A DNA stretch of 64,000 nt from Beroe forskalii (Eukaryota; Ctenophora; Nuda; Beroida; Beroidae), in NCBI GenBank assembly GCA_011033025.1, contig WFMF01000282.1, positions 1-64,000 of the forward strand, in the 5' to 3' direction. The translations under genes and the position numbers were made by a program. The first letter of the stretch is position 1; each line of letters opens with the position of its first letter. The notes below the pieces were generated by a model. The model worked only from the letters and a program-made list of their open reading frames with translations. It searched no databases and was not told the DNA's origin. Of this stretch, positions 40,201 to 52,100 are shown one piece after another.

Positions 40201-40239
40201 TAGTTCGACACGCCCGTTTTTCACCTTACATTCATGAGA

Positions 40240-41260
40240 AATGCACTGCGATTGTACGTGCAATGCAATTGTGCGGCGATTGCAAGGGCAATGAAATTGC
40301 GCGGCAATTGCACGTGCAATGTAATTGCGCGGCGATTGCACGTGCAATGCAATTGCACGTGCAATGCAATTGCACGTGCAATGCAGTTGCGCATGCAATG
40401 AAATTGCGCCGCAATTGCACGTGCAATGCAATTGCGCTGCGATTACACGTGCAATGCAATTGCGCATGCTATGCAATTGCGCCGCGATTGCACGTGCAAT
40501 GCAATTGCAAGGGCAATGCGATTGCACATGCAATGCAATTGCGCCGCGATTGCACGTGCAATGCAATTGCGTCGCGATTGCACGTGCAATACAATTGCGC
40601 ATGCAATGCAATTGCGCCGCGATTGCACGTGCAATGCAATTGCACCGCGATTGCACGTGCAATACAATTGCACGTGCAGTGCAATTGCGCCGCCATTGCA
40701 CGTGCAATGCAATTGCGCCGCTATTGCACGTGCAATGCAATTGCGCCGCGATTGCACGTGCAATGCAATTGTGCCGCGATTGCACGTGCAATGCAATTGT
40801 GCCGCAATTGCACGTGCAATGCAATTGTGCCGCGATTGCACGTGCAATGCAATTGTGCCGCGATTGCACGTGCAATGCAATTGCGCCGCGATTGCACGTG
40901 CAATGCAATTGCGCAGCTATTGCAAGTGCAATGCAATTGCGCAGCTATTGCAAGTGCATTGCAACTGCAATTGCTCATGCAATTCGATTGCGCCGAGGTT
41001 GCACATGCAATGCAATTGCGCCGCGATTGCACGTGCAATGCAATTGCACCGCGATTGCACGTGCAATGAGATTGCGCCGCGATTGCACGTGCAATGCGGT
41101 TGCACGTGCAATGCGGTTGCACGTACAATGCGATTGCACGTACAATGCGATTGCACGTACAATGCGATTGCACGTGCGATGCAATTGCGCCGTGATTGCA
41201 AACCAATTGTGTTGCGATTGCACGTGCAATGTTATTGCGTCGCGATTGCAAACCAATTAA
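40240..41260. repeat. 28 bp palindromic array with CACGTG in nearly every unit
   Basis: About 35 copies of a unit made of ATTGCACGTGCAAT (a 14 bp perfect palindrome), GCAATTGC (a second palindrome) and CGCCGCG. Because the unit is nearly self-complementary and lacks stops, long frames are open in all six frames (up to 311 codons). The right end (41080-41170) shifts to shorter units with TGCACGTACAATGCGAT. Confidence 0.95.
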
Positions 41261-41261
41261 C

Positions 41262-41645
41262 AACGGTACCTTATTAACACGTGCAATGTTATTGCGTCGC
41301 GATTGCACGTGCGATGCAACTGTACCTTATTAACAACGGTACCTTATTAACAACGGTACCTTATTAACAATGGTACCTGATTAACAACGGTACCTGATTA
41401 ACAACGGTACCTTATTAACAACGGTACCTTATTAACAACGGTACCTTATTAACAATGGTACCTTATTAACAACGGTACCTTATTAACAACGGTACCTTAT
41501 TAACAACGGTACCTTATTAACAACGGTACCTTATTAACAACGGTACCTTATTAACAACGGTACCTTATTAACAACGGTACCTTATTAACAACGGTACCTT
41601 ATTAACAACGGTACCTTATTAACAACGGTACCTTATTAACAACGA
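41262..41645. repeat. 17 bp array with GGTACC
   Basis: About 20 copies of TTATTAACAACGGTACC, adjoining and interleaved with the end of the 28 bp array (the units meet twice between 41200 and 41330). Very uniform; recent expansion. Confidence 0.95.
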
Positions 41646-41699
41646 TTATTATTTACATTATTAACAACAATTAAGCAAGACAACTCGAAAAAGAAAATG

Positions 41700-42000
41700 A
41701 AAACTAATGACCAGAGCTGCAGCACATGTCCTTATATATGTTGGCTGACACCACTCAGTCATCAATGACGAACGGCGACGTATGCACATTCCACATACCA
41801 ACTCTATAATGACGTTGACACCACTCTGTACCCAATCAAGCATGACGAATGAAGTTACGTACACATATCGACTCCTTGACGTTGACACCACCAACACATA
41901 CCAACATCAAATCAAGCATGACGAAAAGCAACGTTTGTACATTCTGGATATCGTTGCATTGCAATCTGCACTATTTACCGTACCTATCTGTGTGACCTAG
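41700..42000. repeat. About 80 bp degenerate tandem repeats
   Basis: GACGTTGACACCAC recurs at about 41811 and 41879, with AATCAAGCATGACGAA at 41835 and 41912. Imperfect copies; no gene seen. Confidence 0.6.
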
Positions 42001-42814
42001 CTATTGGTACCTCATATAGTGCGCCAACTAAACACCATTCCTGAATGGCATTCGGGGAAAAGTCAGGTAAGCGACCGATCGCGAAAATAATCAGTTATTA
42101 TCATATCCTCAATTCTACGATGATGCGTGTAATTTCGGTCGTGCGCGCGCAGACGTATGCGATTTTCAAACGAATGAGTAATATTTTGCTAGTTGTTTTA
42201 GAGGTTTTTAACATTACCCTGAATAAATGTGACATTGGCAATTTCGAAAGAAATTTAAACTGTTTTAACTTTGATTTGAATTAATTTCTCATTTGTTTCA
42301 TGGACATTAGGTCAAAAAACCGCAACATTAAATTACTTTAAATACTCAAAGCTATTCAAAAAGTTAGGGGCCGACTATCAAGGCTTTGGAGATGATTGTC
42401 AATAGTTAAATGTGCTTAATATCGAATCATTAGCGAAAGCACATTTGAAAAAGCTGACAGCTGATTTTCAGAAAGTACAGTAGGTTTGATAGCGATAATC
42501 TGATGAAGATAAATATAAACTGAATTTCATAACTTAAGATTTAAAACCATGACGATATGAAAATAGCTGGAGTCAAATTCAAGATACGTTGTTAAACTCC
42601 TCGCCCCAATTTCTATTTCAAGTAAATATTTGTCTCTAGTCAAATAGTCAATCACGTGTGTGGTCATTGCATGATGATAAGTTCAGGTTTAAATAGGTCT
42701 AAAAATATCAAATACAGTACGTGACTTTACAGTGAAAATCAATTGGCATTACTGCAATGGCAAATAACAATCAGTCACGTGATTTAATTGAAGTAGTTCG
42801 GTTTCACCAGAACA

Positions 42815-42940
42815 TTAGCCAGTCAGATGCTAGAACGGTCAAATTATTAGCCAATCAGATGCTAGAACGGTCAAAACATTAGCCCATAAACGTCAGCCAA
42901 TCAGATTTGTAGGACGAAGAGAAGATCAGCCAATCAGAAC
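42815..42940. repeat. AGCCAATCAGATGCTAGAACGG repeats at the RGG gene 3' end
   Basis: Four or five copies of AGCCAATCAGA-type words, two as AGCCA(A/G)TCAGATGCTAGAAC. They overlap the RGG gene stop region on the other strand and resemble the repeats after the INTS6 stop. Confidence 0.75.
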
Positions 42941-43100
42941 ATCAGAACGTCTCGGTCAAGGTCGTTGAAGCCTCCGCCACTTGAACTGCCCCCAAGTCGG
43001 CTAGATGAGCTGGAATTCTGAAATTATAGGACGTAATGAGCTGGAATTCTGAAATTATAGGGCGTTATGATGAGCTGAAATTCTGAAATTACAGGGCGTT
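42934..43100 (-). repeat. Tandem copies of the RGG gene exon 8 acceptor
   Basis: On the gene strand, ATAATTTCAGAATTCCAGCT leads the real exon 8 (from 43017). The same acceptor plus exon start precedes it at about 43048 and 43083 (TGTAATTTCAGAATTTCAGC), spaced 31 and 34 bases. Exon 8 itself (43017-42934) ends at TGA. Confidence 0.88.
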
Positions 43101-46100
43101 TTGATAGCATACCAACTCAGACCTAGGACAGAGGACGGCAGATATATGCGCACCTGCAATCGGTGCCGATCCACCACCGATCAGCGCTGATAGGCGTCGA
43201 TCCACCGCCGATCGGCGTTGGATCGGCGCCGATTACAAGGTGCACATCTGCCCAAAGGACTTTATTACAAAATGAAGAAAAATTAAAAAAGAAGTTTAAC
43301 CTACCAACAACAGTTCGTTCTGGCGACTCTGGATGTTTTGCAGCTGTTGGAGTTGTTTCTGCAGGAGTTGCTGGTTCTGGGCCAGGAGCTGCAGCTGACG
43401 AACTTGCGTGTTCTGGTCCTGATGGAATAGTGCAGGGTCAAGAATGAGTTGTATAGGGGAGGGGTGGAAATGGTCCTGATGGAGTAGTGCAAGGTTAGGT
43501 GTGGTCCTGATAGAATAGTGCAGGGTCGGGCAGGGCGTAGTCATGAGGTTTTTAGGCGAGTTACATTCAAAAACCTGTTGAATGGCTTATTTTACAAAAG
43601 GGTGTCGCCTCCCCCCTAGCTACGCCCTTGGGGTCAGGACTGCTGCTGCTAAGAACAGTGTAGCGATTCATTCTATTGACCCTATTTGTGAGTTCTTTTA
43701 AACTACTAAAACCAGTCTAGCGATTCATTTTATTGACCTTATTTGTGAGTGTTTAACAACTACTGTTTCATTACATGTGGTGTTAGCATATCTGGGTCAA
43801 TGCGGTGACCACATTGAATCACGTCACTTTAAAGTTACTTCACGGGAAAGGTACCGTGACAACATTGGCGTTGGAGTTGGTCAAGTGAATCAAATGGTCC
43901 ACAATATCATATGAATTTTCAAAGTTGGCTCCTGTCCCAAAAATGGTCAAAAATGACGATTTTCAAAGCTCATATTTTCACTTCTGGGGCTAAAATCAAA
44001 AATCTGTCTAATCCAAAGTTTTGTTTTATGCCCCAGAACATAACTAACAAGTTTCAAGGGTTTTCCTCATAAAATGTTGAAGATAGATTTTAAAGGTTAT
44101 TTTCAGCAAATTGCGTTAGAAGTTTGTGCGTGGACTGTAATTTGCTAAGAACAATATTTTTCCATGCGGCAAAAACCTACTGTCAATCTCCTACATCAGA
44201 AATTAAAAAAACAGAAATCGAGAGAAAATGTCTTCTCACCTGTAACATAGTGGCTGCTCCTCGCTGAGAAATTCTGTTGCTTGGAGTGTTACTTCTGGGT
44301 GAAGGCTGGGGTCGGCCAATGTTACCCTGAAAATATGGAGTGACTTGTGGAGATCAAGAAAAAACTTTGTTTTCTCAGTGTACCGTATACTCAGCTCGTA
44401 TAGTGATTATTGCGTTAAATGATTGGTAAGTGACCGTTAAGGTATCGGTTAGTGTTTTTTGAACTATCGGAAATCGACCGCTAAATGATCGGTAACTAGT
44501 AAGTGACCGTTAAATGACCGGTAACTGGCCCCAAAATTATCGGTAAGTGAGTGTTAAATGATCGGTAAGTTATCATTCAATTATAGGTAAGCGACCGTAG
44601 AATGATCGGTTACTTACAATAAACTGTGTAGTGATCGGAAACTGACCAACTAAAAGCATCAAAATGTTACATTCCGCCATAAAATAAAACTCTTCTCTCC
44701 CACTTTACGCGTGTTACAATGAATTGTGTTGACGAAAACCAACAGGCGCTACAACAACCCAAACCACACAAACTGAACATGACCTTATTATTCCATATAT
44801 GGTATAACTGGAGAAGCGTGACACTCCATGTATAGAATAAAGAGGGGGAGAGGGGGGCACCTACAGGTGATGGTGGTCTTCTCACCAGACTATAAGGTGT
44901 ACAGAGGGAGAAAAGAGAGTGTCGACTGTTTGGCAATGGATTACTACTTAACGGGGGATGGATCTACAAGAGATCCAGACAGAAACCCCAGCACGGGACC
45001 TCCCGCTGTAGGGTCCCTGTTGCCAGTGCTACTGCGGATGGGAACGAGTCCCGTACCTCCCAACGCGGACCAGTGTGTAGGGAGCACACTGGGATTGCCG
45101 TTGGGTAATGGATATTTTGTACCTTCAATGCCCTCTAAAAGTGCTTTAAGCAGCTCCCTAACACCCCCTCAAATCATATCTTTTTATCCTGCATTTCATC
45201 ACCAGTTCACTGGTGAGTCATATTCCGTGATCAAGTATAGAAATAACCGGGTTTTCTGTCAGACTTGTCACTTAACACTTGTCACTTCACACTTCAATAC
45301 TTACACTCGCAGAGTCAGGATATAAGTGCTGCTTGTAATTCCAGCAGCTCTACCAAGTGCTCACTTATCTGGCAGAAAGTGTTGAGAAGACTGAGTACGA
45401 GCTCGGTGATTGGTCGGGAATCAAAATTAACTGACCAATCGTATGCTTTATTGAAGGAGGTCACGTGATTTAGGTACTGTGTACCCCAATACAATGTGTG
45501 CTTAATACAATGTGAGATCAATACAATGTGTACCTGATTATCGTGTTTAGTATCGTGTAAGTGTGTACGGCACTGTCGCAGCCTCTCACATTTTTAAACA
45601 TTATCTCTCCTCTTGACACGTCCATATCGTGAACATAGCAGTATATCTAGCTTTAAAACTCGAATGTAATGAAAGATATGATATCACGCTGTAAGGTTTT
45701 AACATTACAACACATAACGAACAACTCATTTTGCTAGGGATACACTCTTGTTATCGCGGTGACAGATAGCATTTACAACATAGAATATACGATGGCAGAT
45801 TGGCAGATAACATGGAAATCTAATACGATATACATACATTCATACAAAATATATACATGAAGTGATAAAGAATTTCTTAAAGTACCTAATTCCTTGATAT
45901 TGATAGTGTGTACAATGCAAAGGATGAATTATGATATCATTCAGATTTTTATGGAAATAATTTAAAATCTCGCCATCTCTCTATCTGAAACCAGCACGCA
46001 GACTTCAGTGAATACAATATAAGTTTTCAGCTCTATTATAAGATTCACAGGTGTCGCGACTTCGAGAAATGAGATTCAGAGCGAAATTTCCGATCGTGCG

Positions 46101-49100
46101 GCGCCAAATACGTACGTGCATATACTGTTATTAAATCAGTATCACACACGTACGAATGGCGGTTTTGTGGAATTATTTCAGACACCGATCTCAGAGCTGG
46201 CGACACCTCTAAAAGAAATCTAACTAACGTTTCCCTCATTTTACAGTACAGAAAACAGTCTGTGACACTTCATTCATTTTCCCTAAACGTCTGCTACACA
46301 TCTGATGTGAATGGAAAATGTCGTATGCGACACATGACGTTACACACGTTACATTAAACCACGCAAAACAGAAAGGCAGGCATCTGTGACGCCATTATCA
46401 GAGTTTAGAATTGTTAATTGCTGACGCGCGTATATCAGCTAAGAGCTACTCACACCTCAAGATCGGAGAGGCGGAAAATATATGGAAAAACATTAAACCT
46501 TTTTCCAGGAAATATAGATGCTTGCTTGGAGAGGAGAGAAATTTAAATAATGCGATGCCGTGAGAAAAATGAGTCGTAACATAATGCATAATAGAACATA
46601 TTTAGAAGTTTTTAGAGAACTAAAATAGAATGAAGTTTATAACGTCTGAGTTGAAACGTCTGAGTTGAAACGTCTGAGTTGAAACTTTATAACGTCTGAA
46701 TTGAAACTTTATCTCCTAATCTGTCGTGTTGGCGTATCTTGTTTGCGTTGGCAAAATAATGATTGGAAATTGAGATCAAATTTTGTATGTAGGACCTTAG
46801 CTAACATGCGCTCAGAATAAACATATAAATAAGCGGTCGAAATGACGTATTTACATTGCGCGCGCTGCCACACTGCGCGGGGTATAATTTTGTATAGCTC
46901 ATATAGATATGCTTCATAAATATCATACTGTGTTATGTTTTGTATATTAATTATGCACTCACCGAGTGCATGGGATAATGACATTGTACGTGCTCAGCAC
47001 TCAGCAGTGTAGTTAGACAGTTTAATAGACATCCAATAGGCATTATGCAATAAGTATTACTAATTATTACAAGCACACACACCCCAACACATCATGAACA
47101 AGGTCCCCTAGCCTTATTCTCAAGAATAATGTGGAACACCTGGTTCAACTGGTGAGTGGTGTAGGAACAGTGAATGAATCCAATGGGACTACACGACACA
47201 CGTTCCTCCCCCCCCCCTATTTTTTACTTCTTTAAGGGGGCTATCTGCCATGATTTCGAAAGGCCCTCCGTAGAGAAACCCTGGAGAGCCTTGGCGACTG
47301 GATTTAGGTACTTCTGTTTTTCAATCTTGCTCTCAATCTTTGTGGAAAGCATTATGTCTTGACCCAAGAAAGTAGCCATGACGCTGCATATATGCAATAA
47401 TATTATCGCATAATACTGGACATAATACTATGAGTTCTAGTATATGCTTATGTAGGTGATTATCTTATCATTATGCAAATTATCATGAGTATGTTGTGTG
47501 TGTACACATGTGTGTTGTGTGTACACAGCAACGCGTGTATAGAACACACAAATCACTTTGTTCTTTTAGTGTATTCATGTGCGAGTCATATGTGATCTGT
47601 CAGACCGTCACATATCACGTCATCTCTTTCTTTGGCCTTGGCCATATATGCGGGTCTTTATTTCACACAATTTCATTTATGATGGTATAAATCACTACAG
47701 AGTGGAGAGTTGGTGACGTCATTATCACATCACCAAAGTGGAGAGTTGATGACTTCATTATCACATCATCAATAAGACTTGTCATTGAAATGCATATTGT
47801 GTACTGAGGTTGACGAAATACTACTGAAATGACGAAAATATAGTGACTTCATCGTGACAATACAGGGTGGTACATGTCGGAGAGGAACCGAGAGGGTGTT
47901 TTCAATACACTTTTTTTACGTAAGACGAAGGGAGGAGAGGGATTTTCAAAAGTTCAAATGATGACAGGGGGATGGAGAAATATATTTTTTCACCTATGAA
48001 GTGTTATGAAATCAATCGATCTCATCTCTATCAACAAACCACACATAAAAATGCTGTTATTTGATATCAGCTTATCACGTACTTCTATAATGAAACAGCT
48101 GGAAGGTGGCTATGTTTTGAAATGAAGGAGTATTTTTATGTGTTTCGTGGGAATTTAATCTCAAGTGGAGTGTTTGAAAGGAATTTGATGATGTCATCGC
48201 AATATCCGTCACGGGCATTTCATCAATGGAGAAAGTCAAAAGTTTGGTTTTTATCACGAAAGGTCAAATTACAACACTCATGAAAAATATAAAAGCAACA
48301 AAAACCTCACAATAAACTTCAAAAACTAAAAACTGAAAGCAAAATAACACAACTCAAAACACGACTAACAACAACAGACTATAACACCACAACTACAACT
48401 AACACCAACTTACTCTGTTATTCCTGAAGTTGTTGCTCCTCATTCCACCTCTAGTGTTGCCAGTGTTGTTGTTATTGTTGTTATTGTAGTTAGGGTTGTA
48501 GTTGTTACCCCGGTAGTTGCTTCCTCCACGTCTGTTGTTAGATAGACCCCGGGTGAAGTTGCCTCGGTTGTTGTTCAACCTGAGGGAGTTATAGTTTGGT
48601 TAGAAGAATCAAAGAATTTTGATTAGTTTTGTTAAGGGCAAGAATCGAAGCCTAATTTTGACATGCCACGTCAAATAAAGGGACAAAGAAACGGGAGATG
48701 TTTTAGAGTATCGAATGAAGAAAAATAACAAAAAACCAAGAAAAAACAAGAAAATGCATCAAAAAGGAAAGGAATAAAGAACAAAAAAACAAGCAAAAGA
48801 AGAATAAAAACAAGAACCACCTTTTGGGAGTGTAGTTGCTGTTATTGTTGTTGTAGTTGGACCTGTTAACAGCGTTGTTACCCCCTCTTCCACCACGACC
48901 TCCTGAAGGAGATAATAGGGTTCAATGAGATATTTCAGTGCGTATTAGACGAGGAAAAGTCGAGATTAATATAGATGTAGGTCGAACATCAACCTGCATC
49001 GTAAATATCAATGATGTCTCAATAATGGTCAAATAGATTGTCAAATGAAATACAAATCATCAGCACAGAAGCACTAAATGATATAACATTCTCATCTGAA

Positions 49101-52100
49101 ACCCCCTCCTAACCTCCTCTGCCACCACGGAAAGGCTTGCCTCCACGGTTCCCTGCACTGGCAAAACTGTTGGTGTTGTTATTGTTGTTGTTGTTGTTGA
49201 ACAGCTTTCCTTTGTTGCCTCTCGTAGCACCTGAATAAAGAACATTTAACAGATATTTCTCGATTGCACCTCAGGTGTTTCTCGGATACACCTCCAGCGA
49301 GAACATTTCGTGGAATTAATCCACGCGTTATAAAATAACCCCCGACCTAGGCGACTGCGTTGACAACCAACTAAATTGGGCTAACTTCAGTGATCTGTTT
49401 GACACCACTCACTTCTGCCCCTTGCCTTGACACCACTCACCTCTAACCCTTACCTTGACACCACTCACCTCTACCCCTGCCTTGACACCACTCACCTCTA
49501 CCCTCTGCTTTGACACCACTCACCTCTGCCTCTTTCCTTGACACGACTCACCTCTATACCCTGCCTTGACACCACTCACCTCTGACCCTTCCCTTGACAC
49601 CACTCACCTCTGACTCTTCCTTGACACCACTCACCTCTACCCCTTCCCTTGACACCACTCACCTCTGCCTCTTGTCTTGACACCACTCACCTCTGCCTCT
49701 AGCCTTGACACCACTCACCTCTGCCTTGACACCACTTACCTCTGCCTCTTGTCTTGACACCACCGGCTCCACCACGGTTAGGTTTGAAGCTCTTCTTGTC
49801 CTTCTTGATGATGTCATCTGAAGCAACATGGATTTAGATTAGAATTCAAGACAAGTCGAGCACAAAAAGTAGACGGTTGATCGGATTAATTACCACCAAT
49901 TAAAGTCAATCAGTGAACTTCAACCGTCTCATATTTGTACACGACCAGTGAGTCCGAGAAACAGTCAGCGATCCTTGCAGCCATGATATTATCATGATGA
50001 TATCAGATCGACTTGGATTGAAGGACCAAATTATTTTAGCACTTTTCTCTGTTATTCGTTGACCCATATGTACATTCAATTGTATGTTTATGAAAATGTA
50101 GAGAGATGGCAATAAGTTTATTGTGCACTCAGGAATATTTCAGGCAAATGTACATTTCTCTTTTATCAACCTGAAGTCCAACGCATATAAATATAATTCA
50201 ATGATTTCCGAACCCCAAAAAACTAAAGATAACAAAGCTTGATCAAGTAATGCCGTATCCATATAACCAAATACTTGAGTAAATAAAATAAATCCTACTG
50301 CCCCCATTATTGTATGGCTATAGCATAATCTCTGCTCCCTTCATTGTATATATGTATGGCAATAGAATTTAATCTCTCAGAATTCACTCTCAGAATTTCC
50401 CCAGAGCATTGCCAGTTTGTACATTTAGTTATATGTTGGCGGAATCCTTTACTTATTTCAAACCATGAGGCTCCACAATTAGAGGGGTGGCAGGAGAAAA
50501 CTAGATGACCCGAGGTATCATATCAATTCTTCACTCTAAACCATGATAAACACGTCAAACTCAACAGCTAACCGTCCTTACACGACCTTAATTCGGTTTA
50601 ATGTCCCTAATGCTCTGTAAAAGAATATATTTACGGTGGCTGTAGAAAATATTGCAAAATATACTTCATCTTAGGAGCAATTATACATGCAGATAGCATA
50701 ATTTATTACATACATATGGCATTATTTATTGCATACATATGGCATTATTTATTACATACAGATGGCATAATTTATTGCTTCTCAACAATGCAGGGAATCA
50801 ATGATTGGTAGTATAGTTATGGTAGTTTAGTTATATGATTGGTAGTGTAGAAGTTAAACATATTATCATCGAGGTTATGGTATTATTAGAGAGAGCAAGC
50901 TATTGATAGTACACCCATATGTATAGGGTTCATCCCCTCCCACTGGTTTAAACAAAAGAATTGCTCGGTAAATAGTGGGCACGAGATGAAATGATTCCGG
51001 TGGCCCCAAAACAACTGATGAGTGTAAGTCATTATATTCAAGTGGTGTAGGTTAAAAAAAGAACCTCCCATGTATATTGCACTATGAAAGTTCTTCCATT
51101 AACCTACAGTATGCTCCTATATGATCAATTTACAATATTATACATGTGTAATGTGTTGAGTACATTACATAAAATGTACATTTTACATTTGTACAATGTA
51201 AAATTGTATGGACTATGTGCATATTGTTAATTGATCAAAGAAGCACAGGGTAATGTAATTTTAATCCACAAAACACAGTAGAAAGTTGCGGTGATTCGAT
51301 CAGCTCATTCTCAGTTCTCACGAACCAGAGGATGAAGGTGTACAAATCTAATTATGCACACTTGATGGTGACCAAGGAGGCGGCAAGTGGCAATGAAACG
51401 GTTATTATATACCACAGTGGCTCATGCAAAGTATCAAGGGCGTTAAATTACAGCTTCATTGTAACAATGCAGCTGTACAATTACAATTTACAGTTGTATG
51501 ACTTTATGAATGTTCCTTTCATCAAGATATTAGATAAGACAGTTAAAGAGTCCATTCAATTCTCTTGAGTTTATTAAAAAAATATGTTACAAATTGCAAT
51601 GTAGGTGACCCTATGCATGTATGTATGTATGTAGGTGACTCTAAAAGTTTTAAATATACTCACAAGAATGGAACCTCCTGGTATAAACTTGAATGTCTTG
51701 ACTGTGGAAGTCTTGGTTCTTTGACTGCCAACTTTTGCAGGGTGAAGAAGAGAAGGGAGCTATTGGGTCTTTCAAAGCCTTTGCATCTGATTGCCACGGG
51801 GACTTTCAAACCAATGCTTGTCAGAATAGTGCAACTTTTCCATAGCCATGATAAAATTATTGTCAATCTTCATTTTTCCATACAGTAGGACTTAGGTGTT
51901 TTCAAGGGTCTTTCTGATCGTTCCTTTATCGACGATGGTCATCCTTTAACATCAATCAGACATTCAATTCAATCCAATTACACAGTGAGTACTTTTGATT
52001 GCTCATTCATTAATTGATAACATCTTTTGAAGGAGTGACGACTTTTCAAGTGGGACTTAAGAGGGATGGAGTTGATCTTTGATGGCAACCAAGTGTTGAC

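Noticed and set aside
40171-41308. Six overlapping long frames of Cys/Ala/Asn repeats
   Set aside because: All six frames of a nearly self-complementary 28 bp unit are open; not coding.
44828-45325. 165-codon plus-strand frame as a gene
   Set aside because: No recognisable domain, lies in an intron of the opposite-strand gene, and no supporting splice or start context.
51332-51888. Two adjacent frames of 78 and 107 codons
   Set aside because: No recognised family; AT-rich intron DNA with a microsatellite inside the second.
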